This document shows positions 1 to 10,794 of a stretch of DNA of 64,000 bases, in pieces. Position 1 is the first letter of the stretch. Each line of letters opens with the position of its first letter. The DNA comes from Oleiagrimonas soli (GTDB taxonomy: Bacteria; Pseudomonadota; Gammaproteobacteria; Xanthomonadales; Rhodanobacteraceae), in contig NZ_KN196470.1 in the NCBI RefSeq assembly GCF_000761445.1, positions 990,699-1,054,698 of the forward strand, written 5' to 3'. A program made the translations under genes and the position numbers. Below the pieces are notes generated by a model. That model had not been told where the DNA came from and made no database searches. It worked only from the letters and a program-made list of their open reading frames with translations.

Positions 1-21
1 AAGTTCGGGCGCCAGATCAAT

Positions 22-58
22 CGAAGGCCCTGCGCATCGCGCAGGGCCTTCGTCTTTT
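22..58 (+). terminator. Intrinsic terminator of a gene left of the window
   Basis: A perfect 14-bp stem (22-35 with 39-52, loop ATC) is followed by TCTTTT. The T-run is on the plus strand, so it most likely ends a plus-strand gene lying outside the window. The minus-strand side has no T-run, so it is a poor terminator for the pseudopilin gene that stops 140 bases to the right. Confidence 0.85.
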
Positions 59-197
59 GCGCGATCCGGTGCTGCGCGCGGCGCGCCGGTTCGCGCCACC
101 GCAGTACGCTGCACAGTCGGCAGAATTCGTGCCCGCCCCGGCTTCTCGCTCGTGGAAAAGACGAACGATTCGCGTGGAGTTGCCGACGCGGCGGCAC

Positions 198-728
198 TCA
201 GACCTTGCAGCGCGTGGCCGGACTGCGTTGCACGCGGATGCGTCCGGCGTTCGACACCACGATGGCGGTCACGGACGTGGCGCTACCCTTGTCCGGGCAG
301 ATTCGCAGCGTGAGATTGCTGCCGGGCGCGCTGCCGTCGGCATGGAAGCGGATGCGGGTGCGATGGCGGCTGCCGACGATGCGCAGGCCGTGCAGCGCGG
401 GCTGCACGCGCAGCGGGGTGCCATCCGGTTGGCCATCGCCGTCCTGGTCGAGCGCGATCAGCCAGCCGTGCTGCCAGGCATGGCTCCCGCTGCAGCGACG
501 GCCGTCGTCGCTGGCGCAGAACAGCGCGTGCCGATCGCGCTCGATGGCCAGCAGGCGCGTCGCGTGCAGTGCGCGGGTCAGCGCATCGGCGGCGATGCGG
601 GCTTGATTGCGCTGCAACAGCCCTGACATTGATGGGACGGCCGCACCGATCAGTACGGCGGCGATGGCCAGCGCGATGATCTGTTCGACCAGCGTGAACC
701 CGCCCGTGCGGCGTCGAATTGCGTGCAT
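198..728 (-). CDS. GspH/FimT-family type IV pseudopilin
   Basis: A 176-residue minor pseudopilin. The N-terminus has a short basic leader, a prepilin peptidase site (GG|FTLVEQ, with Glu at mature position 5) and a hydrophobic helix at about residues 15-35. The remainder is the GspH/FimT globular domain with conserved small motifs (QDGDGQPDG, CPDKG, VVSNAGRIRV). Such proteins are inserted in the inner membrane, cut by PilD and join a type IV pilus or type II secretion pseudopilus. The start at 728 has AGGGA eight bases upstream. It stands alone: no fimU/pilVWXE genes flank it, and uvrB is divergent. It could be an orphan FimT-like protein; FimT paralogs take part in DNA uptake in some gammaproteobacteria. 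Confidence 0.9.
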   Translation of the reverse strand: MHAIRRRTGGFTLVEQIIALAIAAVLIGAAVPSMSGLLQRNQARIAADALTRALHATRLLAIERDRHALFCASDDGRRCSGSHAWQHGWLIALDQDGDGQPDGTPLRVQPALHGLRIVGSRHRTRIRFHADGSAPGSNLTLRICPDKGSATSVTAIVVSNAGRIRVQRSPATRCKV

Positions 729-876
729 GTCTGCGTTCCCTGCGAACCGCCCTTCATGCTGAGACCATCGCGCTCATGCCGGTATCGGTTCCGAGGCAGG
801 GCATGCGTGGGTGGCGACGCACAGGCGCGTGGGCGGGGTCCGTATACTTGAAGTCCTTTGACGCAGGTCCGTAGGC

Positions 877-2895
<2,019 letters not shown>

Positions 2896-2901
2896 AACCG
2901 C

Positions 2902-2930
2902 TTGTGGTGCCCCGGACGCTCGGCTACAAT
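2902..2930 (+). promoter_or_regulatory. Promoter of tRNA-Val
   Basis: TTGTGG (2902-2907), a 17-base spacer and TACAAT (2925-2930) form a good sigma-70 promoter. It sits between the uvrB stop and the tRNA, with the expected start about 6 bases before the mature 5' end. Confidence 0.75.
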
Positions 2931-2941
2931 GCGCGGCTCTT

Positions 2942-3016
2942 GGGCGGTTAGCTCAGCGGTAGAGCACTACCTTGACATGGTAGGGGTCACAAGTTCGATC
3001 CTTGTACCGCCCACCA
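2942..3016 (+). tRNA. tRNA-Val (anticodon GAC)
   Basis: A full cloverleaf of 75 bases with encoded CCA. The acceptor stem is GGGCGGT/ACCGCCC, the D-arm GCTC/GAGC, the anticodon stem CTACC/GGTAG with loop TTGACAT (anticodon GAC, reading GUC/GUU valine codons), and the T-arm ACAAG/CTTGT with loop TTCGATC. The discriminator base is A. Confidence 0.98.
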
Positions 3017-3021
3017 CTTTC

Positions 3022-3058
3022 GTTGCTCGAACAGTCCCAAGAGTACCTTTCGAGCAAC
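3022..3058. repeat. 10-bp inverted repeat 5 bases after the tRNA
   Basis: GTTGCTCGAA (3022-3031) and TTCGAGCAAC (3049-3058) are perfect reverse complements separated by 17 bases. They lie between the tRNA CCA end and the terminator. In RNA this would be a 10-bp hairpin in the precursor tail. Its purpose is unknown: processing signal, second stem of the terminator, or operator. Confidence 0.7.
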
Positions 3059-3060
3059 CC

Positions 3061-3098
3061 GAAAAGGCCTTTCCGAATCAGTCGGGAGGGCCTTTTTC
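3061..3098. terminator. Bidirectional terminator between tRNA-Val and the sensor gene
   Basis: An A-rich/T-rich flanked stem (GAAAAGGCC...GGCCTTTTTC, with an inner CCGA/TCGG pairing) ends in TTTTT on the plus strand and TTTTC on the minus strand. It can stop both the tRNA transcript and the convergent sensor gene, whose stop codon (3078-3080) lies inside the hairpin. Confidence 0.8.
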
Positions 3099-6000
3099 GT
3101 TGGCGCCGTCCTGCGCCTCGGCAAGCGGGCCGCGAATGCATGCCTGCATCCAGTCGAGCAATCTGCGCGCGGCGTTGCGGTCGTTCGGGTCATCGTGCAC
3201 GGCAGCGTGAAGCGATCTGGCATCGCCGATGTCCTTCCGGTTGCTGCATTCCATCAGGCGCGTCAGTGGGCAGTCTTCCAATGCCGCCGTATGCAGCGAC
3301 TCGTGACGCAGGGAAATCCACTGGAACGTCAGCCCGCCGAGCGGCGTCTTCGGATCGTAGCTGCGCGAGTCGAGGGTGAATTGCCGGTTCCAGTCGGGGA
3401 GTTCCGCGGCCTTCATCGGTCGGGCGATGGCATATCCCTGTCCCATGCCGGCCCCCAGCATCTGCGCGACTTCGATCATGCCGGAATCTTCCAGGCCCTC
3501 GGCGATGACCTCGCAACCGAAATCCCGTCCGATCTGAACCACCGCGCTGATCAGCGTGATCGACTGCACCGGGTCGATATGCAATCGGGCGAGAAGATCC
3601 TGGTCGACTTTCACCGCATCGAAGGGCAGGCTGGCCAGCCTGCGCAGACTGCTGTAGCCCGAACCCAGATCGTCGATGGCGAAGCGCACGCCCAGTTCGA
3701 CCAGACGCCGCACGCCATCGTCGCGCGCTTGGCGATCCACCCGCTGATTTTCCAGAATCTCGAGGAACAGACGCTGTGGCGGCACGCCGTGGCGCTCCAG
3801 GGCATCGCTCACCCAGGCTCGGCACTCGGGTTCGGCAAGCGTGTGCGGTGAAATGTTCAGCGTGAGATTGATGTGCAGGCCCTGCCGCTCCAGCGCGACG
3901 AGGTCGCCGAGCGCCATGTCCAGCCCGCGCTGAAAAAGGGTGTCGAGTTCGGCATTGCGCAACAGGGGAAGGAAGATATCCGGCCCGAGCAGTGCGCCGT
4001 TCTCCATGGTCAGCCGGGCCAGCGCCTCGACCTTGATCAGGCGTCCGGTATGCAGGTCGACGATCGGCTGCAGCAGCATGCACAGACCGTCCTTGAACAG
4101 GCGGCGCCGGAACGCCGCGGCCTGCTCGTAGGAGACCGGCGGCGACGGACGCATGCTGCGCTGCCAGATCTCGTTGCCGCGCAACTGCAGGTTGCGCAGG
4201 AAATGCTGCATTTGCTTGCTTTCAAACTGGTTCGGGTAGTGTCCCAGCAGCAGCAACAGCGCCACGGGCAGATGCTGTTCGTCCATCACCGGAATGCAAC
4301 TCGCGGCGCGCACGTCGATGCGCGCCAGGGTCGGTGGCAAGGCTAGAGCGATGGCGGTGTCCGTGGCGTTCAGGGCGGGGCAGGTGAGAATTTTCGCGGT
4401 GTGCCAGGCTTTCGACAGCAGGCTTTCTTCGGGTGGTGCGAGGTGCGCGGTGTCGTGTACTCCGTACGTTGCGGCCAGTACCGTGGCGATGGCGCGAGTG
4501 GCGCTTCCGGCGCTGTATTCGATGTTGTAGGTGTCCGACCCGCTCTGCCGCAGGACCATGACGCCGGTCATGCCGGGCAGCCGCGCCAGCAGGCGCACTT
4601 CCAGGCTGATGGCGTCGTTCCAGCCCGAACCCCGGTCGGGCATGAACTGGTCAATGATCGCCGCGTAGCGATCCTGCACATTCGTCTGCGCTTCCAGTTG
4701 CGCCTGCATGTCGTCCTGCAGGCGATGGTCGAGCAGTTGCACCAGGGAATGGCGCAGACGCTTGCTGATCGGCAGCGTGTTGCACTGTCGCGTCAGATTT
4801 TCATGGTAGACGGACATCCAGCGTATCAGCAGGACGCTGTCGATGCCGATCAGCGCATGGATGCGTCCGGCGCGCTGACTGGCCTCGATCAGATTCTTGC
4901 GGGTAGCGCTTGCGGCGGTCAGCAATTGCATGTGCGCGAGCTGACGCTTCTTGAGGTGTTCGACGTCCCCGGCATGCAGATTGCCGAGCAATCGTCCGGC
5001 ATGCGGGTCGGCAAGCACCAGCGCGTAGAAGCTCTCGACCAGGTGCTTCAAGGTTCCGGTCAGGTGCGGGTGCACGGCATCCAGCACGTCGGCGGCGTCC
5101 TTGCCGTACGGGGCGATGGATGCGAATGCTTCCTGATCGTCCACTTCTCCGTGAATGGACCACCAGTTTGCGCGCTCAAGCTTGTGCCGCTTGGCCTTGA
5201 GCAGGGCCTCATCGGCCAGCCGCAGCAGCATGCCGCCCTCGGTAGCGTGACGGGGCGCAAGCGCTACGCCCATGCTCAGCCCGATGTATATGGACTGTCC
5301 CGACCCGGCGTCGAACGGTGTGCGCAGACATTGGCCGATGCTGGCAAAGCGCTTCTGCAATCGATGTTCTGCGTGGCGCGGGGACGACTCGTGGAATACA
5401 ACCACGAATTCATCGCTGCCCAGCCGGGCGAAGAAATCGTGTTCGGTCAGCTGCGGCTTGATAGCCTGGGCCAGGTCGTTGAGCAGGTGATCGCCAGTGA
5501 CATGGCCGTGGGTGTCGTTGATGATCTTGAAGTCGTCCAGGTCGATGATGGCCACGGCGATGACGTGATGGTCGGTCATCGCCCGGGGCAGGGCATCGGC
5601 CAGATAGTGTTCCAGCGCGCGCCGGTTGGGCAGTCCGGTGAGTTCGTCGTGGAAGGCCAGATATTCCATGCGCGCGGTCAGGCGGCGCAGGTCGGTGATG
5701 TCCCGCTGTACCCAGACGTAATGGCTGAGGCAGCCCTGGCTGTCGCGCAGCGGATTGATGGTCAGCAGACTCCAGAATGTACTGCCATCCTTGCGGTAAT
5801 TGAGGATGTCTCCGACGAATTCGCTTTCGTCCTGCAGTGTGGCGTGAATGCGCCGGATCGTGCCTTTATCGGTTTCGGGACCCTGCAGCAGGCTGTAGTT
5901 GCCGCCACGCACCTGACCGAAGTCGTACCCGGTGAGGTCACGGAAGGCCTGGTTGATGTAGACGATGCGCTGTTGGGTGTCCGTGATGATCACACCTTCC

Positions 6001-7847
6001 TGCACCGAAGCCAGTGCGTTGGCCATGAGTTCCTGCTGGTCCATGGCCCGGTGCTGTTCGGTCTGATCGATCAGGCTCCAGATTTCGTCGTAGTCCTGGT
6101 GATGGAACGGCGCACCTTCCAGACGCAGCCATATCCGTTCGCCATCCATCCGTCGTGCCGGAATTTCGATGATGGCCCGCCGATCGTTGTCGAAGGCCCT
6201 GCGGGTCTGTTCCGCGAGCCAGCGGCCATGTTCCGACTGGTCATAGAACTCGGATGCGCTGTGGCCTTCCAGTGCGACGGCGTCGGCGGCTCCGAGGATT
6301 TCCGCCGCGCGACGATTGGCGTGCAACACGACATTGTTGCGGGTCAGCACCACGCCGACCGTGGCGCTTTCCAGCATGGACTGGTTCAAGGCCTGGCTTT
6401 CGCGCTCGCGGTCGGCCAGATCGATGCGGTCCAGACCGGAGGAGATGTTCATCGACAAGGTTTGCAGCAGATACTGCAGTGTCGGGTCGAACGAGTGCAG
6501 TTCGGAATGGTAGACGCACAGCAGCGCCCAGAGCCGGCCCGCCCGGTGGATCGGCAGCACCGCGATGGCGGCGAACCCCCACTCGCGCGCTGGTTCCGCC
6601 CAGGGCTTGAGCTCGGTTTCCTCGAACGAGCAGTCGAAGCGGCTTTGGCCGTCGTTCCAGGTCAGGCCGCAAGGGCCACGGCCCTCGGGGAGGTCCATGT
6701 TGCTGGAAATCTTCACCGCATCGAGATAGTCGCGATCGGGACCGGCAGCGGCCATCGCTTCAAACCAACCGGTTTCCGCGTTGGGTCGGCCGATCCAGAC
6801 CAGGCTCAGTCCGGCGTGCCGGATGGTCAGGTCGCAGATCAGCTGCAGCAGTTCTCCGGGGTCGTTGATTCGCGACAGGGCGGTGTCGACATGGGCCAGC
6901 AGAAGGTTGAATTCGGATAGCCGTTGCAGCGCGCTGACATCGATCAGCATCACCACGGCGCCTTCGGTCGTGCCACTGTGCTCCGTGTGTCTTGGGGTGC
7001 AGGTGATCTGCGCTGCCCATGTCTTGCCCGATGGCCGTCGCAGCCGCAGCGTTCCGGCAAACGATTCGCCGCTGTCGACGGCCTGAAGCGCTTGCTTCAG
7101 TTCGGGTGTTTCGGCGCCCTGATCCAGGACCGCGCACAGGTTCTTGCCGACGATGTCGGCCGCCGTGCGTTCGAGCAGTTCCAGCGCGCCGGCATTGACC
7201 CATTCGATGTTGCCATGGGCATCGGTGAACATGATGCCGTTGGGCGTGGTGCCCGTGACCAGTGCCAATCGGCGCGCGGCCCGTTCTTCAGCGGTCTGCA
7301 GGAGCGCTTCGTTTTCTTGGTCGAAGATCAATCCGGCGCCGATCGCTCCCAGTTCCAGCAGGTGTTGCTGGTACTCGCCGGGCGGGCCCGCGCGCAGCGA
7401 GGTGAGCGCGAACGTGCCCACGAGGTTCTGCGCGCGGTCGTGCACGGGAGTCGACCAGCACGAGTGCACGCCGAACGATACGGCGACATCCCGCAGTGCG
7501 GCCCAGTGAGGGTCCTGCGTTGCATTGCTCACGTAGGTCGGTTGGTTCTTCCAGGCGGCGTAGGCGCAGGAACCGTGACCATCGCCCGGTTGTGCCTGGT
7601 CGAGCTGGGCAAGGAGATCGTCCGGCGCCGTCGGCACGCTGACGAAGCGCAGGCGTCCCGTCGCATGGTCGAGCTGCATGACGGTGGCGATCCAGCCGTC
7701 GAGGGCATGCTCGATAAGAAGACAGAGCTGGTCCAGGCGTTGCCGCAGGGCGCCGGGGCGGGCGACCACCGCCAATAACTCACGTTGCAGGTCGAGCAAC
7801 GTGCTGACCTGCGAATCTGCCATCGAATCCATGGCTCGCTCAGACAC
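3078..7847 (-). CDS. Multi-sensor cyclic-di-GMP protein: GAF-PAS-GAF-PAS-PAS-GGDEF-globin-GAF-EAL
   Basis: A 1589-residue soluble protein. Domains in order, as judged from sequence: GAF (about 25-175), PAS (195-305), GAF (320-470), two PAS (480-725), GGDEF (735-900), globin-coupled-sensor domain (905-1060), GAF-like (1080-1215), EAL (1240-1495) and a unique tail. The diguanylate cyclase motif is GSDEF (810-814), one change from GGDEF, and no RxxD inhibitory site precedes it. The globin keeps a proximal-type His (RIHALIGID, H997), so haem and O2/redox sensing is plausible. The EAL site looks complete: EALAR (E1274), NIS, EILE, IDDLGSGYSS, KVD, AEGLE and QGY. It should make and/or cleave c-di-GMP. 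The start is GTG at 7847 (AAGGGA about 12 bases upstream); ATGs at 7832 and 7823 are alternatives. Net activity cannot be told from sequence. Confidence 0.93.
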   Translation of the reverse strand: MSERAMDSMADSQVSTLLDLQRELLAVVARPGALRQRLDQLCLLIEHALDGWIATVMQLDHATGRLRFVSVPTAPDDLLAQLDQAQPGDGHGSCAYAAWKNQPTYVSNATQDPHWAALRDVAVSFGVHSCWSTPVHDRAQNLVGTFALTSLRAGPPGEYQQHLLELGAIGAGLIFDQENEALLQTAEERAARRLALVTGTTPNGIMFTDAHGNIEWVNAGALELLERTAADIVGKNLCAVLDQGAETPELKQALQAVDSGESFAGTLRLRRPSGKTWAAQITCTPRHTEHSGTTEGAVVMLIDVSALQRLSEFNLLLAHVDTALSRINDPGELLQLICDLTIRHAGLSLVWIGRPNAETGWFEAMAAAGPDRDYLDAVKISSNMDLPEGRGPCGLTWNDGQSRFDCSFEETELKPWAEPAREWGFAAIAVLPIHRAGRLWALLCVYHSELHSFDPTLQYLLQTLSMNISSGLDRIDLADRERESQALNQSMLESATVGVVLTRNNVVLHANRRAAEILGAADAVALEGHSASEFYDQSEHGRWLAEQTRRAFDNDRRAIIEIPARRMDGERIWLRLEGAPFHHQDYDEIWSLIDQTEQHRAMDQQELMANALASVQEGVIITDTQQRIVYINQAFRDLTGYDFGQVRGGNYSLLQGPETDKGTIRRIHATLQDESEFVGDILNYRKDGSTFWSLLTINPLRDSQGCLSHYVWVQRDITDLRRLTARMEYLAFHDELTGLPNRRALEHYLADALPRAMTDHHVIAVAIIDLDDFKIINDTHGHVTGDHLLNDLAQAIKPQLTEHDFFARLGSDEFVVVFHESSPRHAEHRLQKRFASIGQCLRTPFDAGSGQSIYIGLSMGVALAPRHATEGGMLLRLADEALLKAKRHKLERANWWSIHGEVDDQEAFASIAPYGKDAADVLDAVHPHLTGTLKHLVESFYALVLADPHAGRLLGNLHAGDVEHLKKRQLAHMQLLTAASATRKNLIEASQRAGRIHALIGIDSVLLIRWMSVYHENLTRQCNTLPISKRLRHSLVQLLDHRLQDDMQAQLEAQTNVQDRYAAIIDQFMPDRGSGWNDAISLEVRLLARLPGMTGVMVLRQSGSDTYNIEYSAGSATRAIATVLAATYGVHDTAHLAPPEESLLSKAWHTAKILTCPALNATDTAIALALPPTLARIDVRAASCIPVMDEQHLPVALLLLLGHYPNQFESKQMQHFLRNLQLRGNEIWQRSMRPSPPVSYEQAAAFRRRLFKDGLCMLLQPIVDLHTGRLIKVEALARLTMENGALLGPDIFLPLLRNAELDTLFQRGLDMALGDLVALERQGLHINLTLNISPHTLAEPECRAWVSDALERHGVPPQRLFLEILENQRVDRQARDDGVRRLVELGVRFAIDDLGSGYSSLRRLASLPFDAVKVDQDLLARLHIDPVQSITLISAVVQIGRDFGCEVIAEGLEDSGMIEVAQMLGAGMGQGYAIARPMKAAELPDWNRQFTLDSRSYDPKTPLGGLTFQWISLRHESLHTAALEDCPLTRLMECSNRKDIGDARSLHAAVHDDPNDRNAARRLLDWMQACIRGPLAEAQDGANEKGPPD

Positions 7848-7982
7848 CGAAATGGTGGGTCCCTTAAAACACGCGAAGCATCATCGCACGCTGTCTGTTC
7901 GATAGGAACACGCTTGGCTCATCGACCCGATGACGTCTCCCGGATTCTTGAGACAGCTTCGTCCGCAGTCTTTCCGCGAATC

Positions 7983-9230
7983 TCAAAGATCGTACGAGAG
8001 TTCGAAACGTAGGCTGAAGACCCAGGCATTCGGCACCGAGGCATCGGCATTGGGATGCACCACGTACTGCAGGTCCGGCTGGACCGCCAGCCACGGAGAT
8101 ACCTGAGCCAGATAGCTCGCTTCCCAGGTGGTCTCGGTCGCGGTGGTACGGGCTGCACCGGTCTGCAGGCGGCGGTAGTCGATGCCGTCGCGGGCGCGCG
8201 CTACGGCCAACCCCAACTCGTCGGTGTCGCGTCCGGGCAGCGGCGCCGAAAGCACCGCACCCAAGCCCATGTAGCGTCCAAAGCGGTTCACGCCGGGATC
8301 GCCCACGCCGAACTGCACGAAGCCTGACAAGGCGCGTGCGTCGTGTGTCCGGTCACGCGCGAGCACACCGCCGGCGATCGCGTAGTAGCCGGTGGCGCCG
8401 TGTCTGCGCGCCGTCGTCGATGCGGAGTCGAGCGGTACGAAGTCGGTGGTGTAGTGCCACACGCCGAGGGCCAGCTTGGCCTGGTAGGGCGGCAGATTCG
8501 CGTCGCGGCCAGTGCGCAGGCGGGCGTCGCCTTCGAGTGCATGTTCGGGACGGTTCAGCAGGGCGAGTTCGGACACCACCAGCAGGCCGTCGCCGGGCGC
8601 GAAGGCGTCGTAGCGATGACCTTCGCGCTGGACCGGCACGCCGTCCATCACGGCGGTACGCAGGATCACGCCCGGCGAGGGCTTGTAGGCCACGCGCACG
8701 CCGAGCGCGGTGCGCGGATAGATCGACGGGCCGTCGATGCCGCTCTGCGCGAATTCGGGGCCGACGCCGAACGAGCTGTTGAGGAACAGGTTGGCGGATT
8801 GCAGCGTGTAGAACTCGCTGTTGACGTCGTACTTGCCGGCCAGCAGGGACACGCCGTGCGCGTTGAAGTTGCGCTGGATCCAGGCTTCCTCCAGCACCAC
8901 GCCCGGCGGCGCGGTGAGGTTGCTGACGCCTTGTGCGTCGCCGATGAAGGCGTCCGGCTGTCCGCCGTGCAGCCACATGGCGTTGACGTAGGCGGTGGTC
9001 TGCGGCCAGCCGGCGATGCGGTCGAGGTCGAAGGTGCTGTCCAGGCGAAGGTTGCCGACATAGGCCGTGTCGCGGCGCAGGCCGCCACCGAGGTTGGCGA
9101 TGGCCGCGCCGTCGTAGGTCAGCGTGGTGTGCGACGGCGGTGTGGCGTCGCCTGCTTGCGCCGCGCCGCTCAGCGCGAGCGCGAGCAGCATCGCCAGCGC
9201 AGCGCCGGCAGCGCGTCCCGCTTCAGTCAT
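7983..9230 (-). CDS. OprB-type carbohydrate-selective porin
   Basis: A 415-residue outer-membrane beta-barrel. A Sec signal peptide is evident (hydrophobic residues 9-22, likely cleavage after AQA, residue 26). The body has the alternating aromatic/polar strands and phrases typical of the OprB family ([23 protein letters not shown], cut here to its idea; [26 protein letters not shown]). The last strand ends in FELSYDL, with Leu instead of the usual terminal Phe. OprB porins admit glucose and related sugars. The ATG at 9230 lies inside the end of pyrC (8-base overlap), so translation is probably coupled to pyrC. The substrate is not identifiable from this window. Confidence 0.85.
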   Translation of the reverse strand: MTEAGRAAGAALAMLLALALSGAAQAGDATPPSHTTLTYDGAAIANLGGGLRRDTAYVGNLRLDSTFDLDRIAGWPQTTAYVNAMWLHGGQPDAFIGDAQGVSNLTAPPGVVLEEAWIQRNFNAHGVSLLAGKYDVNSEFYTLQSANLFLNSSFGVGPEFAQSGIDGPSIYPRTALGVRVAYKPSPGVILRTAVMDGVPVQREGHRYDAFAPGDGLLVVSELALLNRPEHALEGDARLRTGRDANLPPYQAKLALGVWHYTTDFVPLDSASTTARRHGATGYYAIAGGVLARDRTHDARALSGFVQFGVGDPGVNRFGRYMGLGAVLSAPLPGRDTDELGLAVARARDGIDYRRLQTGAARTTATETTWEASYLAQVSPWLAVQPDLQYVVHPNADASVPNAWVFSLRFELSYDL

Positions 9231-10263
9231 CGAGTCGCCAGCCCAACGCTTCGCCAGCGCGCAGCGGCACGCCCGGTACGCCGCCGAAATCGACTTCGTC
9301 GGGCACGGTCCAGGGCGTCTTGCGCAGCGTGATGGTGTCGGTGTTGCGCGGCAGGCCGTAGAAGTCCGCGCCGTGGAAGCTGGCGAAGCCTTCCAGCTTG
9401 TCCAGCGCGCCGGCGGCCTCGAAGGCCTCGGCGTAGAACTCGATACCGGCGTGCGCGGAGTAGATGCCGGCGCAGCCGCACGCGCTTTCCTTGGCGTGGC
9501 GCGGATGCGGCGCGCTGTCGGTGCCGAGGAAGAAGCTCGGGTCGCCGCCGACGGCCGCGGCCACCAGCGCTTGGCGGTGCGTCTCGCGCTTCAGCACCGG
9601 CAGACAGTAGTGATGCGGACGCAGGCCGCCGACGAAGATCGCATTGCGGTTCATCAGCAGATGCTGCGGCGTGATCGTCGCGCCGACGTGCGCCGGCGCG
9701 GCCTGCACGAACTGCGCGGCCTCGCGCGTGGTGATGTGCTCCAGCACCATGCGCAGCTCGGGAAAGTCCTGCTGCAGCGGCGCGAGGTGGCGTTCGACGA
9801 ACACCGGCTCGCGGTCGAACATGTCCACCGCGTGGTCGGTGACCTCGCCGTGCATCAGCAGCGGCAGGCCGTGCTTCTGCATGGCTTCCAGCACGGGATA
9901 GACGCGGCGAAGATCGGTGACGCCGCTGGCGGCATTGGTGGTGGCGCCGGCCGGGTAGTACTTCACCGCGTGCACGATACCGCTTTCGCGCGCCTCGACG
10001 ATGTCGTCGGGCGTGGTGGTCTCGGTCAGATAGAGCGTCATCAGCGGCTGGAAACGCGATCCTTCCGGCAAGGCGGCGAGAATGCGGTCGCGGTAGTCGC
10101 GCGCCTGCGCCACGCTGGCCACCGGCGGCTTCAGGTTGGGCATGATGATGGCGCGGCCGAAGCGGCGCGCGGTGTCCGGCAGCACGGCGGCCAGCAGTGC
10201 GCCGTCACGCACGTGCAGATGCCAGTCGTCGGGGCGGGTCAGGGTCAGTTCGGTTGCGCTCAT
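9223..10263 (-). CDS. pyrC: Dihydroorotase, class II homodimeric type
   Basis: A 346-residue cytosolic amidohydrolase (E. coli PyrC 348) that cyclises carbamoyl-aspartate to dihydroorotate, step three of pyrimidine synthesis. Visible metal and substrate motifs are [10 protein letters not shown] (residues about 12-21), IIMPNLKPP, the carbamylated Lys in [23 protein letters not shown] and the GTDSAPH Asp. The start at 10263 (MSATEL) fits E. coli length; an ATG six bases earlier (10269) is possible. No Shine-Dalgarno is seen. TACACT ends only a few bases before the ATG, so the mRNA could be nearly leaderless. It overlaps the porin start by 8 bases. Confidence 0.98.
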   Translation of the reverse strand: MSATELTLTRPDDWHLHVRDGALLAAVLPDTARRFGRAIIMPNLKPPVASVAQARDYRDRILAALPEGSRFQPLMTLYLTETTTPDDIVEARESGIVHAVKYYPAGATTNAASGVTDLRRVYPVLEAMQKHGLPLLMHGEVTDHAVDMFDREPVFVERHLAPLQQDFPELRMVLEHITTREAAQFVQAAPAHVGATITPQHLLMNRNAIFVGGLRPHHYCLPVLKRETHRQALVAAAVGGDPSFFLGTDSAPHPRHAKESACGCAGIYSAHAGIEFYAEAFEAAGALDKLEGFASFHGADFYGLPRNTDTITLRKTPWTVPDEVDFGGVPGVPLRAGEALGWRLDD

Positions 10264-10303
10264 GCGCATAGTGTAGCCGCTTGTGGCGCACGGGCTGGCA
10301 TGG

Positions 10304-10330
10304 AAAAGGCGCGGCAGGGCGCCGCGCCTT
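10304..10330 (-). terminator. Terminator of the Asp-Arg-rich secreted protein gene
   Basis: AAGGCGCGGC (10306-10315) pairs perfectly with GCCGCGCCTT (10321-10330), loop of 5. Read on the minus strand it ends in TTTT and follows the stop at 10358 by 28 bases. Confidence 0.8.
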
Positions 10331-10357
10331 CTCGATGCGGTGTGGCCGGAACAGCGC

Positions 10358-10693
10358 TCAGTGACGACGATCCCAGCGACGGTCGAAGCGCGCGCCGCGG
10401 CGGTCCCAGCGGTGTTCGATGCGGTCGCCGCGACGATCCAGGCGATGGGCCTTGCGGTCGCCGTGCAGCGCCACGCGCTGCGCCGCGCGCAGGTGACCGT
10501 GCGCAGCCAGACGGTTCGAGCGGCGGTCCGTGCGTCGGTCGACGCGGTTGGCGCGACGATCCAGGCGGTGATCGATGCGCTGGCCATGCTGCTGCATGCG
10601 CTGTTGCACGCGGTCGCCGAAGTCGTGGGCCAGCGTGACGCTGCTGGCGAGCAGACACAGGGCGCCGAAGGCGGCGATCAGAGTGGTTTTCAT
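10358..10693 (-). CDS. Small secreted protein of Asp-Arg-Arg repeats, function unknown
   Basis: 111 residues. Residues 1-22 form a clean Sec signal peptide (MKTTLIAAF...SVTLA|HDF). The mature part is low-complexity and very basic, built from DRR-centred units such as [17 protein letters not shown], ending [16 protein letters not shown]. His, Arg and Asp dominate and there is no Cys. GAGGA lies 7 bases before the ATG and a terminator follows, so it is a complete monocistronic gene. No family is recognised. The regular alternation of acidic and basic residues suggests an extended or helical periplasmic polyelectrolyte. Binding to metal, nucleic acid or cell wall is a guess. Confidence 0.8.
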   Translation of the reverse strand: MKTTLIAAFGALCLLASSVTLAHDFGDRVQQRMQQHGQRIDHRLDRRANRVDRRTDRRSNRLAAHGHLRAAQRVALHGDRKAHRLDRRGDRIEHRWDRRGARFDRRWDRRH

Positions 10694-10794
10694 GAGCGGT
10701 CCTCGTCCCGACCCGCGTCGGCGGGCCTTCGCGAGCAAGAACGGCGTCGGCGCGTCGATCGTTGACCGACCGCCGCGCGGCGCAGGGGAACCGT

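Noticed and set aside
4401-6920. 839-codon plus-strand ORF opposite the GGDEF/EAL gene
   Set aside because: Reverse-frame shadow in high-GC DNA; the opposite strand encodes continuous recognisable domains.
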